Positions 1-8,409 are shown, numbered from the stretch's first letter. The stretch: DNA of 44,022 nucleotides from JACVRW01 sp035650215 (GCA_035650215.1 DASRIC010000108.1:1-44022); one strand, 5' to 3'. The notes: generated from the sequence alone by a model not told the origin. Numbers and translations are program-made.

Positions 1-363
1 CAGATCACCAATTACTGGATCATGCGCCGCGAGATGGAGCGGCTCGGCCACCGCTTCATGTCCAACTGCGACTCAGAGCTTCTCGCCGTCTACACCGCCA
101 ACAATTTGAAGCAGGGCGCCACGCTTGAGGACTCGCTCAGAGCCTCGATCAAAGACATCGACGGCGTGTTCACCTATGTCGTGGCGACCGAGAACGAACT
201 CGGCATGGCTAAGGACACCATGGCAGCCAAACCCATGGTGCTGTTCGAGAGCGACAATCTCGTCGCGCTCGCCTCGGAAGAGGTCGCCATCCGCGCCATC
301 GTTCCGCGCGAGATCGATACCTCCGACCCCTACGACGAAGAGGTGCGCGTATGGCAGCGCTGA
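1..363 (+). CDS. glxB: GlxB-type class II glutamine amidotransferase subunit, 3' part
   Basis: The frame is open from base 1, so the gene starts upstream of the window; 120 residues are visible, ending in VRVWQR. The segment has the late part of an Ntn/class II amidotransferase domain: NCDSELLA, then a stretch about displaying or hiding activity (DGVFTYVVATENELG), and KPMVLFESDNLVALASEEVAIRAI. In the three-part GlxBCD / N-methylglutamate-synthase-like complexes this subunit supplies the glutaminase-like domain, with GXGXG and FMN synthase subunits encoded next, as here. Identification as GlxB rather than MgsA or a glutamate synthase piece rests on gene order. Codon use (many GAA, AAT, GAT, TTT) is unlike the rest of the window and resembles Rhizobiales. 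It overlaps glxC by 13 bases. Confidence 0.75.
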   Translation, partial: QITNYWIMRREMERLGHRFMSNCDSELLAVYTANNLKQGATLEDSLRASIKDIDGVFTYVVATENELGMAKDTMAAKPMVLFESDNLVALASEEVAIRAIVPREIDTSDPYDEEVRVWQR

Positions 364-1223
364 CGCGATCGGCCCCTTCAGAGCAGGAGCGCATGTCCCA
401 TGAGATGGGCATGCACACCGAGAAGCTTGGCGGCCGCTCGCGGCAAGTCTTCTTCGACATCGACTTGAATGAGCCCGCCAACGGCTTTGCGCTGCCCAAC
501 GCCTACGACGTCGATTTCAACAAGCGTGGCGAGATCGACGCGTCCAACATGCCGTCGAAGAATATCAATCTCCGCATCCGCGAATTGATGCAGGATGGTT
601 TCGGGACGATCCTCATCAGGAATCCTGGGGCCAAGCACTCGATTGCCGTGGGCATCCTCAATCGCCTCAATCTCATCGTCGACGGCTCGCTCGGTTATTT
701 CGGCTTGGGCCTCATCGACGGCCCCAACGTGCGCATCTCGGGCCGGGTCGGCTGGTCGTGCGCCGAGAACATGATGAGCGGTACCGTATTCATCGAGAAG
801 AACGCCGGCTCGCAGTTCGGCGCGGCCATCCGCGGCGGCGACCTCGTGTGCAAGGGCGATGTCGGCTCGCGCACCGGCATCGACATGAAAGGTGGCACCA
901 TCGTCGTCGGCGGCAACACCGGCGCCTTCACCGGCTTCATGATGCAGCGGGGCCGCATGGTTATCTGCGGCAACGCTGGCAAGAATCTTGGCGATTCCAT
1001 GTATGACGGCACGATCTATATCGCCGGCGAGCCCGCGAGCCTCGGCGTCGATGCGGTGTGGGCCGCCATGACCGATCTCGACAAAGCATGGCTCGAGCGA
1101 AAGCTCCGCCGCTACGACGTCACGCCGAAGGGCGGCATCGATTCCTTCCGCAAGATCGTCGCCGGCAAGCAGCTGTGGAACTACGACAATCTCGAGCCGA
1201 CCGAAAAGAAACTGGTGCTGTAA
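351..1223 (+). CDS. glxC: GlxC-type GXGXG subunit (glutamate synthase alpha C-terminal-domain-like)
   Basis: A 290-residue protein whose core (about residues 60-260) is the right-handed beta-helix GXGXG domain of glutamate synthase: repeated strands such as GRVGWSCAENMMSG, IRGGDLVCKGDVGSRTG, MKGGTIVVGGNTG and RGRMVICGNAGKNLGDSMYDG. As a stand-alone subunit it bridges the amidotransferase (upstream) and FMN (downstream) subunits. The reading frame opens at ATG 351, overlapping glxB; a later ATG at 393 (MSHEMGMH) is an equally plausible start and would shorten the unusual N-terminus. The family is found with methylated-amine and glutamate metabolism in proteobacteria; substrate is not deducible here. 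Codon use is Rhizobiales-like, as in glxB. Confidence 0.85.
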   Translation: MAALTRSAPSEQERMSHEMGMHTEKLGGRSRQVFFDIDLNEPANGFALPNAYDVDFNKRGEIDASNMPSKNINLRIRELMQDGFGTILIRNPGAKHSIAVGILNRLNLIVDGSLGYFGLGLIDGPNVRISGRVGWSCAENMMSGTVFIEKNAGSQFGAAIRGGDLVCKGDVGSRTGIDMKGGTIVVGGNTGAFTGFMMQRGRMVICGNAGKNLGDSMYDGTIYIAGEPASLGVDAVWAAMTDLDKAWLERKLRRYDVTPKGGIDSFRKIVAGKQLWNYDNLEPTEKKLVL

Positions 1224-1245
1224 AGCGCAAAAGGCTGGGCAAGCG

Positions 1246-2703
1246 ATGAAAAAGAACAAACGGGGCGGCAACGGCGCGGCAAAGGTTCCGGCGGAATCGC
1301 AGCGCTTCATCCTTGGTCATAGCCGGATCTTCACGCCTGAGGTCATCAACGACATCCATGTGAAGTCCGAGCTTGGCCGTTATCGCATGCGCGGCTTCTC
1401 GCTGTTCAAGAAGATCCCGCATTGGGACGACCTCACCTTCCTGCCCGGCACGCTGACCCGGTTCGTCATCGAGGGCTATCGGGAGAAATGCGACACCAAG
1501 ACGGTGATCGGCCCTAAGGCCAAGCGCCCCATGACGCTCGACATCCCGGTCTACGTGACCGGCATGAGCTTTGGCGCGCTGTCCTACGAGGCGAAGATCG
1601 CGCTGGCCCGCGGCGCGACTATGGCGGGCTCTGCCACCTGCTCCGGCGAAGGCGGCATGATCCCCGACGAGCGCCGCTACTCGATCAAGTGGTTCTATCA
1701 GTGCATCCAGTCGCGCTATGGCTTCAATCCGCATCATCTGCGGCTCGCCGACGCTTGCGAGTTCTTCATCGGCCAGGGCTGCAAGGTCGGTCTCGGCGGC
1801 CATCTGATGGGCCAGAAGGTCACCGACCAGGTGGCCGAGATGCGCTCGCTGCCCGCCGGCATCGATCAGCGCTCGCCGGCCCGCCATCCCGACTGGCTCG
1901 GCCCGGACGACCTCTCGCTGAAGGTGCAGGAGACGCGTGAGGCGACCAACTACGAGATCCCGATCCAGCTGAAGCTGGGCGCCGCGCGCGTGTACGACGA
2001 CGTGCGCATGGCGGCCAAGTGCGGGCCGGACATCATCTACCTCGACGGGGCCGAGGGCGGCACCGGCGCCGGGCCGCACGTGGCCTCGGAGGAGACCGGC
2101 ATCCCGCTGATGGCGGCGATCCCGGAGGCGCGTCGCGCGCTCGAGGACGTGGGCCTGGCCGACGAGATCGACCTGGTGGTGGCGGGCGGCATTCGCAACG
2201 GCGGCGACGTGGCCAAGTGCATCGCGCTCGGCGCCACGGCCGTGGCGATCGGCCACTCAGCGCTCATGGCGCTCAACTGCAACAAGGAGATCCCGGGCGT
2301 CACCGACTACGAGGGCACGATCGGCGTGCCGGCCGGCCAGTGCTACCACTGCCACACCGGCCGCTGCCCGGTGGGAATCACGACCCAGGACCCGGAGCTG
2401 CGCAAGCGGCTGAACGTGGAGGACGCCGCGCACCGCGTCTACAACTTCCTCCACACCCTCACGCTCGAGGTGCAGATGCTCGCGCGCGCGTGCGGGAAGA
2501 CGAACGTGCACTCGCTCGAGCCCGAGGACCTCGCGGCTCTTACCACCGAGGCGGCGGCGATGGCGCGCGTGCCGCTGGCGGGCACGGAGTACATCCCGGG
2601 CGTGAGCGAGGAGCGCGCGCTCGACGAGATCAAGACCATGCTCGACCGCTACCTCGAGAACCCGGTGGACTCCCTGCCGGCGATGGACAGAACCCGCTCG
2701 TGA
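1246..2703 (+). CDS. glxD: GlxD-type FMN-binding glutamate synthase-like subunit
   Basis: A 485-residue stand-alone FMN synthase domain of the glutamate synthase family. Visible signatures are YVTGMSFGALSYEAKIALA with the following CSGEGGM (ligand loop), YLDGAEGGTGAGP and VAGGIRNGGDVAKCIALGATAVAIG (FMN-phosphate site), and a Cys cluster GQCYHCHTGRCPVG that would hold the Fe-S centre. Start ATG 1246 lies 22 bases after glxC. Known relatives form GlxBCD or the N-methylglutamate synthase MgsABC used in methylamine assimilation; the exact reaction is open. The frame is intact, but codon use changes inside it: before about base 1800 A/T-ending codons are common, after about 1950 G/C-ending codons dominate as in all later genes. 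The stop overlaps the next GTG (GTGA). Confidence 0.88.
   Translation: MKKNKRGGNGAAKVPAESQRFILGHSRIFTPEVINDIHVKSELGRYRMRGFSLFKKIPHWDDLTFLPGTLTRFVIEGYREKCDTKTVIGPKAKRPMTLDIPVYVTGMSFGALSYEAKIALARGATMAGSATCSGEGGMIPDERRYSIKWFYQCIQSRYGFNPHHLRLADACEFFIGQGCKVGLGGHLMGQKVTDQVAEMRSLPAGIDQRSPARHPDWLGPDDLSLKVQETREATNYEIPIQLKLGAARVYDDVRMAAKCGPDIIYLDGAEGGTGAGPHVASEETGIPLMAAIPEARRALEDVGLADEIDLVVAGGIRNGGDVAKCIALGATAVAIGHSALMALNCNKEIPGVTDYEGTIGVPAGQCYHCHTGRCPVGITTQDPELRKRLNVEDAAHRVYNFLHTLTLEVQMLARACGKTNVHSLEPEDLAALTTEAAAMARVPLAGTEYIPGVSEERALDEIKTMLDRYLENPVDSLPAMDRTRS
1750..1950. other. Composition / codon-usage breakpoint inside glxD
   Basis: To the left, codons such as GAA, AAT, GAT, TAT, TTG and GGT are frequent. 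To the right GAG, AAC, GAC, TAC and G/C-ending codons are used almost exclusively, matching the remaining 42 kb. The protein frame and the family sequence continue without a break across the change. It is either a chimeric assembly joined through a conserved gene or a true recombination junction. The position is an estimate by eye. Confidence 0.65.
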
Positions 2704-3140
2704 GCAGCTCAGAAGTGAGAGAGCCGCAGAAGATCCAGTCGATCGACTCCGAGTACCTCTCAGGCACGCGCTTCCCGTACCAGGAAGACATCTCGCTGGT
2801 CGAGAACATCGACCTCGAGGCGGCCACGCCGGGCCAGGACATCAACTGGCTCGAGGACGTGGAGCTGCTCGAGGAGGAGGGCATGCCCGCCGTCTTCGAC
2901 CGCTACTCGAACTCGTTCCTCAAGCTCTACTTCGACATCCCGGAGGGGCGCGGGGACGAGATCGCGCGCAAGGTGCTTATCGCGCACCTGCGGGCGGGCA
3001 ACTCGTACGGCATCCGCCTGAAGGAGAGGCACTGCAAGTTCCCGCAGCCGGAGCTCGGCCCCTGGGTCGAGGACTCGCGCACGGTGGGGGAGGACTGGCG
3101 CCCGCCCGTTCTGGAGGGCTGGGAGCCGCCGCTCCACTGA
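2700..3140 (+). CDS. Unrecognised 146-aa acidic protein coupled to glxD
   Basis: The GTG at 2700 overlaps the glxD stop by four bases (GTGA), pointing to translational coupling. The product is a soluble acidic protein with no signal peptide or membrane segment. The N-terminal half is rich in Asp/Glu (EDISLVENIDLEAA, NWLEDVELLEEEGMP); the C-terminal half has FLKLYFDIPEG, VLIAHLRAGNSYGI and a Trp/Pro-rich tail ending GWEPPLH. I do not recognise the family. Its position between the FMN subunit and a DAO-family flavoprotein, seven bases apart, suggests an accessory subunit of either enzyme. Third codon positions are nearly all G/C, supporting a real gene. Confidence 0.7.
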   Translation: MSSSEVREPQKIQSIDSEYLSGTRFPYQEDISLVENIDLEAATPGQDINWLEDVELLEEEGMPAVFDRYSNSFLKLYFDIPEGRGDEIARKVLIAHLRAGNSYGIRLKERHCKFPQPELGPWVEDSRTVGEDWRPPVLEGWEPPLH

Positions 3141-3147
3141 CGCCCCG

Positions 3148-4407
3148 ATGCGCTCCGTCAAGCACCTCGTGATCGGGGCGGGGGTCCACGGGCTCTCGAC
3201 GGCATGGCACCTGGCCGACGCCGGCGAAGAGGTGGTCGTGGTCGACAAGGCCGGCGTGGCCGCCGGCGCGTCGGGGATCGCCTGCGGCGTGGTGCGCAAC
3301 AACTACTTCCAGCCCGCGATGTCGGAGCTGATGGCGGCCTGCGTGGAGATCTGGGAGTCCGACCCCGAGACCCTCCACTACCACGGCTCCGGCTACATCG
3401 CGCTCGGCGACGGTGCCCAGGAGGGCGACCTCGCCACCGTCCACGAGCGCCAGCAGCGGATCGGCTACGAGTCGGAGCTGATCACGGGCGAGGCGCAGGT
3501 GGCCGCCCACATGCGTGGGCTGTTCCCCGACTGGCGCGCGCCCGGCCTGAGCGTCTGCCTGCACGAGCGGCGCGGCGGCTTTGCCTTCAACCGCGACTCG
3601 ATGCTCGGTCTCGCCTCCAAGGCACGCGCCGCGGGAGCGACGATCGAGGAGGGGGTGGAGGTCACCGGGTTCGAGCTCGACGACTCGGGCGTGGTCACGC
3701 GCGTGGACACGAGCGCCGGCCCGATCGCGGCCGAGCAGGTGGTGGTGGCCGTGGGACCGTGGGTGGCGCGCCTGTGGGAGCTGCTCGGGCTGCCGCGGCG
3801 CCTCGACGTTGCGGGCGAGGAGCGCGAGATGTGGACCTACTGGTATCTCCAGGAGGGTGAGATCGGTGTGGACCCGAGCGTGTTCGTGACCGCGGACGGC
3901 TCCCTGCCGCCGGTGATCCACGTGGACTCGAACGCGCCCCTCCACGCCGACGACGGAACGCTCGTGACCGGTGAGCAATGGGGCATCTACTTCAAGCAGG
4001 ACAAGCACTCGGTGCAGGGCGGCGCCTCGCCGCTGCCCCAGGGGCATCAGTTCGAGCTCGACCCCTACCCGACCGGCTCGGTCGAGGACGGCTTCCCGGA
4101 ACTCTGGTGCGCGGCGCTGTCGCACTGCATGGCGCGCTTCGAGGGCTCGCGCGGGCTATACCGCCGGGTACGCTCGGGCGGTGTGGGCGCGTTCACGGCG
4201 GACAACTTCCCGGTCTTCGACTACCTGCGGCCGAACGTCTTCGTGGCCGCCGACTCGAACCACGGCTACAAGATGATCGCCGTGGGCAAGGAGATCGCCC
4301 GCGTGCTCACCGGCGAGCATTCGAGCCTCCTGCATCCCTTCCGCTACGAACGCTTTGCGACCGGGGACCTGCATCCCGTGTCGAACAGCCCCTACCCCTG
4401 GAGCTAG
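3148..4407 (+). CDS. FAD-dependent oxidoreductase, DAO / sarcosine-oxidase-beta-like
   Basis: A 419-residue DAO-superfamily flavoprotein. The N-terminal Rossmann motif is VIGAGVHGLSTAWHLA with VVVVDKAGVAAGASG; a second nucleotide-contacting stretch VVVAVGPWVARL is mid-protein, and the C-terminal FAD part is VFVAADSNHGYKMIAVGKEIA. Members oxidise secondary or tertiary amines such as sarcosine, dimethylglycine or N-methylglutamate to an imine or formaldehyde-level product. Coming seven bases after the 146-aa gene in the glx operon, an N-methylated amino acid is a reasonable substrate, but the sequence does not fix it. The ATG start follows directly after the preceding stop. The gene converges on the next one; the stops share the palindrome CTAG. 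Confidence 0.85.
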   Translation: MRSVKHLVIGAGVHGLSTAWHLADAGEEVVVVDKAGVAAGASGIACGVVRNNYFQPAMSELMAACVEIWESDPETLHYHGSGYIALGDGAQEGDLATVHERQQRIGYESELITGEAQVAAHMRGLFPDWRAPGLSVCLHERRGGFAFNRDSMLGLASKARAAGATIEEGVEVTGFELDDSGVVTRVDTSAGPIAAEQVVVAVGPWVARLWELLGLPRRLDVAGEEREMWTYWYLQEGEIGVDPSVFVTADGSLPPVIHVDSNAPLHADDGTLVTGEQWGIYFKQDKHSVQGGASPLPQGHQFELDPYPTGSVEDGFPELWCAALSHCMARFEGSRGLYRRVRSGGVGAFTADNFPVFDYLRPNVFVAADSNHGYKMIAVGKEIARVLTGEHSSLLHPFRYERFATGDLHPVSNSPYPWS

Positions 4408-4874
4408 TCGTCGGCCACCCACAGCAGGCATCGCGCGTCGCGCCGGAGCCGCCGGGCCGCCCGCCGGTGCGTCCAGCGGCCTAGCCTGCGTCGGTCGGCG
4501 CCGAACACGAGCAGACCGACTCGCTGCTCGTGGCAGACCTCGAGCGCTGTCGCGACCGGCTTGCGGTTGTGGAACGCCATCTGGGTCGTGCGTATCCCCC
4601 TGCCCCGCGCGTCGCTCGCGACGGCGTCGAGCTCGCCACGGTTGGCGTGCTCGGCGAACGTGCGGGCCATGTGGTCGATGTACGCAAACGACCTGAGCGG
4701 GATGGCGTCGCAGATGTAGAGCTCGGCGCCCGACTCGCCGGCTGCCTCGACCGCCACCCGCACGGCCGCCGCCTCGAAGGGCACGTTGCATGTGAGCAGC
4801 ATCACCGGGCCGGCGACCGAGGCGTCGGGGCTTGCCAGCCCTCGGTCGGCGACGACGATGCCGCCGGCACTCAC
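4404..4874 (-). CDS. Universal stress protein-like protein
   Basis: GTG 4874 overlaps the stop of the upstream gene (GTGA) and gives 156 residues; ATG 4802 (MLLTCNVPFEAAA) is an alternative that begins exactly at the domain. The fold is suggested by VRVAVEAAGESGAELYICDAI, the helix FAEHANRGELDAVASDARGRG, EVCHEQRVGLLVFGAD and a final RRDARCLLWVADD, the usual Rossmann-like USP order. The glycine-rich ATP-binding motif G-2x-G-9x-G(S/T) is not clear, so it may not bind ATP. A basic Arg-rich stretch precedes the C-terminus. It pairs with the zinc-ribbon membrane protein and is probably unrelated to the flanking metabolic operons. Confidence 0.6.
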   Translation of the reverse strand: MSAGGIVVADRGLASPDASVAGPVMLLTCNVPFEAAAVRVAVEAAGESGAELYICDAIPLRSFAYIDHMARTFAEHANRGELDAVASDARGRGIRTTQMAFHNRKPVATALEVCHEQRVGLLVFGADRRRLGRWTHRRAARRLRRDARCLLWVADD

Positions 4875-5242
4875 GGCTCGGGCTCGACCTTCGTCGACTT
4901 GAGCCGCCAGGTCGGCAGCTCGCCGGCGCCGTAGAACACGCGTCGCCGCACGATCGGACCGATGAGCCGGAACCAGGCTAAGGCGCTCGCGGGAAGCCCG
5001 ATCGCCACGCCCTTGAGGCCCCAGAGCGCGAAGCTCGCGAACGAGATGCCGATAATGAAGATCAGCCCGAAGGTGACGTAGAGGCGCATCTTCGCCTGCG
5101 AGCGACGGACGCCCGTGAGACGCGTCTGGTCGAGCGTGCGCGTGTCGTAGGACTTGCCGCAGGCGCACTGCACCCGGTCACCGAGCTCGACCTGGTGTGT
5201 TCGGCCGCACTCGCAGCTCAGGGCGATCGGGATCTCCGGCAT
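4871..5242 (-). CDS. Zinc-ribbon small membrane protein
   Basis: A 123-residue protein. Residues 9-35 contain paired cysteines (LSCECGRTHQVE and VQCACGKSYD), a CxC-x(n)-CxC zinc-ribbon pattern. Residues about 52-95 hold two hydrophobic segments (YVTFGLIFIIGISFASFALWG and a shorter VAIGLPASALAWF), followed by a basic cytoplasmic-type tail. No family is recognised beyond that architecture. ATG 5242; the stop overlaps the USP-like gene start, so the two are co-translated. Confidence 0.65.
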   Translation of the reverse strand: MPEIPIALSCECGRTHQVELGDRVQCACGKSYDTRTLDQTRLTGVRRSQAKMRLYVTFGLIFIIGISFASFALWGLKGVAIGLPASALAWFRLIGPIVRRRVFYGAGELPTWRLKSTKVEPEP

Positions 5243-5266
5243 CCTGCGTCGAGTGTAGAGCGGACC

Positions 5267-5294
5267 GTGGGGACGAGCCTCAGCTCGTCCCCAC
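5267..5294 (-). terminator. Perfect 12-bp stem hairpin downstream of the permease gene
   Basis: Bases 5267-5278 (GTGGGGACGAGC) pair perfectly with 5283-5294 around a four-base loop. It lies 18 bases past the permease stop and upstream of the next minus-strand start at 5242. There is no long T tract, so it may be a weak terminator or a processing element. Confidence 0.6.
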
Positions 5295-5311
5295 GATCGG
5301 AGGTCTCGTGC

Positions 5312-6883
5312 TCAGGCCGGCGCGCCGGTCGCCGTCGGCGCGGCCGAATCCAGCGCCTCCTGCGACGGCTGCTCGTCGCTTGGGTCGCGCCAGCGGAACC
5401 GCTTGCCGTGCTGGTGCTGCGCCACGACATAGCCGATGATCCCCGCCGCGAGCGCAAGGGCGCCGACGATGATGATGCGCGGCACCCACGCGGTCGGGTC
5501 GGTGAACTCGGTGTCCGCCGGGTCGAAGGCGTATCCCGTGTATTTGAGGAACACGACTCCGAAGAGGATGAACAGCAGGTTGAGCCCTGCGAAGACCCCC
5601 GCCAGGACCATCCAGAACCTCGAGAGCTTGAACGGTCGTGGCCACTTCGGACGGTCGCGGCGAAGGAGCAGCACGCCGCTCAGCGCGAGCACGTGGGAGA
5701 GCATGTAGCCGAGGTTGCCCGCGGCGAGGATGAAGAAGATGCCAGGGAAGATCAGGATCAGCGCGATGTTCAGGATCGCGTCGAGCATCATCGCGCGTGC
5801 CGGTACGTGGTGGCTGTTCAGCACGCCCAGCTGCTTGATCGTCATTCCCTCCTCGGACAGGGCGTAGAGCGCCCGCGAGCCGTCCATCGTCGCCGTGTTC
5901 ATCGACAGGAGCAGGCCCGCGCAGAGGCAGACCGTGAGCACCGTCCCGAGCGTGTTCCCGGCGATCGTGTGCATGACGTCGATGAGGTAGACCACGCCGG
6001 TGAGGTCGCCGACGATCACGTCGTAGCCGACCGTCCCCAGCACGGCGATCGGGAGCAGGCACGCGAGGACGACGTTCATCCCGCCGGTCACCGCAAGCGC
6101 TTTGCGGGTGTCGTTCTTCGTATCCTTGTACTCCGGCGCGAACGATGCGGCGGCCTCGGGCCCGTAGGTCGACCAGCCGAGGATGTAAAGCCAGACCATG
6201 ACGAGCGCGAACTCGTTGAACCCACTCGGCGAGTTTCCGAAGAACTCGACGGAGGCCGCGACGTAGTTCGACCCGACCTCGTGGTTGCTGACGTCGCCGG
6301 TGACGAACGCACCAAAGGCGATCACGACGATCGGGATGACCATCATCGCCGCCACGACGTAGCTGAGTCCCACGGCCGGGCGCATGCCGCGAACGTTGAA
6401 GAAGAAGCAGACGAGGATCGCGCCGATGCCGATCAGCTTGGCCGAGGTCACCGCGGAGAGCGCGATCGGATCCCAGGTCCAGGTCGCGATGCCGGAGTCC
6501 GCGCTGGCGAACTCGCCGATCAGGAGCAGGCCGATGAAGCTTCCGTACACCGCGAGCACGCTCGACCACGCGAACCAGTAGCCGAAGACGGCGATCGGCC
6601 CAGCAAGCGAGAAGTGCTTGCGCCAGCCTTCGCGGGCGTAGACGGAGAGTCCGCCCGGCTTGTCGGGGAACATCGCCGCGGGCTCGCAGTAGATGTATGC
6701 CTGCAACGCGCCGATCACCGCGGAGATGATCCACAGCGTGAGCGCCCACGTTCCGCCCAGGTACACGATCGAGAAGGCGAGTCCGACCAGGAGGAAACCC
6801 GGGTTTGCCAGGCCGATGACGACCCCGTCGTACCACCTCATCGTCTTGAGGAGACGACGTTGGTCAACGACAACTTCAGCCAT
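5312..6883 (-). CDS. APC-family amino acid / amine permease
   Basis: A 523-residue integral membrane protein with about 12 hydrophobic segments. The first helix region reads GLANPGFLLVGLAFSIVYLGGTWAL, and the family's unwound helix-6 region falls near VWLYILGWSTYGPEAAASFAPEYKD. Further segments include LTVCLCAGLLLSMNTATMDGSRAL and a C-terminal pair around LAGVFAGLNLLFILFGVV. The family imports amino acids or polyamines by proton or sodium symport, or exchange. ATG 6883 has GGGAGG five bases upstream. It lies downstream of an aldehyde dehydrogenase and a DAO oxidase, the same three families as puuC, puuB and puuP, but has its own 100-base upstream region with a palindromic site, so it can be controlled separately. 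Substrate unknown; an amine or N-methylated amino acid fits context. Confidence 0.85.
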   Translation of the reverse strand: MAEVVVDQRRLLKTMRWYDGVVIGLANPGFLLVGLAFSIVYLGGTWALTLWIISAVIGALQAYIYCEPAAMFPDKPGGLSVYAREGWRKHFSLAGPIAVFGYWFAWSSVLAVYGSFIGLLLIGEFASADSGIATWTWDPIALSAVTSAKLIGIGAILVCFFFNVRGMRPAVGLSYVVAAMMVIPIVVIAFGAFVTGDVSNHEVGSNYVAASVEFFGNSPSGFNEFALVMVWLYILGWSTYGPEAAASFAPEYKDTKNDTRKALAVTGGMNVVLACLLPIAVLGTVGYDVIVGDLTGVVYLIDVMHTIAGNTLGTVLTVCLCAGLLLSMNTATMDGSRALYALSEEGMTIKQLGVLNSHHVPARAMMLDAILNIALILIFPGIFFILAAGNLGYMLSHVLALSGVLLLRRDRPKWPRPFKLSRFWMVLAGVFAGLNLLFILFGVVFLKYTGYAFDPADTEFTDPTAWVPRIIIVGALALAAGIIGYVVAQHQHGKRFRWRDPSDEQPSQEALDSAAPTATGAPA

Positions 6884-6930
6884 GCAAGCCTCCCTCGGGA
6901 TTCGAGCGCCTCACCTGACCTGCCCAGCGA

Positions 6931-6946
6931 CCATACAAATTTGTTT
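6931..6946 (-). promoter_or_regulatory. Candidate operator, ACnAATnnGTA family (permease)
   Basis: Read toward the permease the site is AAACAAATTTGTATGG, holding the perfect palindrome ACAAATTTGT (6935-6944). It lies 48-63 bases before ATG 6883 in an otherwise GC-rich region. Three similar sites occur at 10044, 27741 and 40940. Confidence 0.6.
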
Positions 6947-6983
6947 GAAGGTTTGCAACGGGCCTACCGACGCGTAGGAGCGG

Positions 6984-8402
6984 TTACGGCGTGCCGCGGT
7001 CGATGAAACTCGTCGGGTCGAGCCCCGCGATGACGCGCGTCACCACATCCGGCTTCCGCTCGCGATCCTCGAGGCGCTCCTTGCGGGCGACCGCCTCGCG
7101 GACGAGGAGCCCGCCGGCGTAGCGGAAGGGCTCGGGAGGGAGCCGGCTGCTCGGGAGCCGGGCGAGCGCGGGCGGCAGGCCCGCGTCGCCGTCCTCAAGG
7201 GCCATCTCCGCGAGAAGGTCGCCCGCGAGGCGCGACGGGCCAACGCCGTTGCCGGAGAATCCCGCGGACACGAGGACCTGAGGGCTCCGGTCCAGCCGGC
7301 AGAAGAAGGGAAACCCGGAGATCGAGTAGTCGATCGGGCCGCGCCAACTCGCGGCGACAGCCGTGTCCGCCAGCTGCGGATACGCCCGACCGAGCTGGCC
7401 TCGCACCTCGTCCAGTCGCGGAGACGGGCCGTGGAAGGAGGCGCCGATCCGTCCGCCGAGCGCGAGGGAGCCGCCGCCCTTGCCGAAGGCGATCCGGCCG
7501 TCGTCCGTTCGCCGGTAGTAGTTGATGAGCCGGCGCGAGTCCGATACCGCGAGCCCGAGCGGCCACGTCAGTTCCTCTCCACGCACGCCGAGCGGCTCGG
7601 TGGCGACCATGTCGCTTGCCACGACGACAAGCGACCTTGCCAACTCCGGTAGCTCTGCGGCCCACGCGTTCAGCGCGAGCACCACGCAGCCGGCCGTGAT
7701 CGTCGCACGGGGTGTGACGACCTTGGGGCTCGGCCCTCGCACGAGAGCCGTCATCGGTGTCCCCTCGTGCACCCTGACGCCTGCCGAGCGCGCGACCTCT
7801 GCGATCCCTCGCGCCAGCAACGCCGGCTGGATCGTCGCCGCCGCGGCCTCGCGCACGCCCGCGAGGTGCACGGGTGATCCGGAGAGCTCGGCGACCTCGT
7901 CGCGCCCCAGCCTTTCGAACGGACGGGCGCCGGCGCGCTCGATCGCCTCGAGCGTGGCCGACCAGGCGTCGAGCTGCGCGGTGTTCGTCGCGGTCCACAG
8001 CCATCCCGCCCGCCGGTACCAGGCGTCGATGCCGTGCTCCTCGCAGAAGCGGCCGATGTCGGCGACGGCCTCCTCCGAGCGGCGGCAGAGCTCGACGGCG
8101 GCATCCGCCCCGCACAGCTTCTGGAGCGACGGGAACTTCGACCACCACGTCATCGCGAACCCGCCGTTGCGGCCGCTCGCGCCACCGCCGCAGACGTCGC
8201 CGTCGATCAACACGACGTCCGTGCCGGGTGAGCGCCGCTTGAGCGCGAGCGCGGTCCAGAGACCGGTGAAGCCTGCACCGACGATGCAAACGTCGGCGTG
8301 CGTGGAGACATCGAGGGCCGGATGGGCGGGCGTCTCCGGCAGCAGTCCCTGGAGCCAGTGCGCCCGGATCGCGCCGGCCGGTCGCAGCGGCGCGTCGAAC
8401 AC
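6984..8402 (-). CDS. FAD-dependent DAO-family oxidoreductase, PuuB-like
   Basis: A 472-residue flavoprotein with the FAD Rossmann motif VCIVGAGFTGLWTALALKRR around residues 38-58, then VVLIDGDVCGGGASGRNGGF, the pattern of gamma-glutamylputrescine oxidase and related amine oxidases. A C-terminal stretch VLVSAGFSGNGVGPSRLAGDLLAEMA completes the FAD site. It oxidises a C-N bond, giving an aldehyde that the upstream aldehyde dehydrogenase could process; the two genes are seven bases apart. No gamma-glutamyl-polyamine ligase is in the window, so the full Puu pathway is not shown, and an N-methyl or other amine substrate is possible. It begins with ATG (MFDAPLRPAG). Confidence 0.83.
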   Translation of the reverse strand: MFDAPLRPAGAIRAHWLQGLLPETPAHPALDVSTHADVCIVGAGFTGLWTALALKRRSPGTDVVLIDGDVCGGGASGRNGGFAMTWWSKFPSLQKLCGADAAVELCRRSEEAVADIGRFCEEHGIDAWYRRAGWLWTATNTAQLDAWSATLEAIERAGARPFERLGRDEVAELSGSPVHLAGVREAAAATIQPALLARGIAEVARSAGVRVHEGTPMTALVRGPSPKVVTPRATITAGCVVLALNAWAAELPELARSLVVVASDMVATEPLGVRGEELTWPLGLAVSDSRRLINYYRRTDDGRIAFGKGGGSLALGGRIGASFHGPSPRLDEVRGQLGRAYPQLADTAVAASWRGPIDYSISGFPFFCRLDRSPQVLVSAGFSGNGVGPSRLAGDLLAEMALEDGDAGLPPALARLPSSRLPPEPFRYAGGLLVREAVARKERLEDRERKPDVVTRVIAGLDPTSFIDRGTP

Positions 8403-8409
8403 GACGCCG

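Noticed and set aside
1246..2703. Frameshift or gene fusion as explanation for the glxD composition change
   Set aside because: Family motifs run in one frame across the change with normal spacing, so it is a sequence-origin boundary rather than a coding defect.
1..4407. Firm assignment as N-methylglutamate synthase / dehydrogenase (mgsABC-mgdABCD)
   Set aside because: The three glx-type subunits fit either GlxBCD or MgsABC, and the multi-subunit N-methylglutamate dehydrogenase and GMA synthetase genes are not seen.
5195..7006. 603-codon plus-strand open frame across the permease
   Set aside because: The opposite strand encodes an obvious 12-helix permease; this frame is Arg/Asp/Glu-rich shadow sequence.
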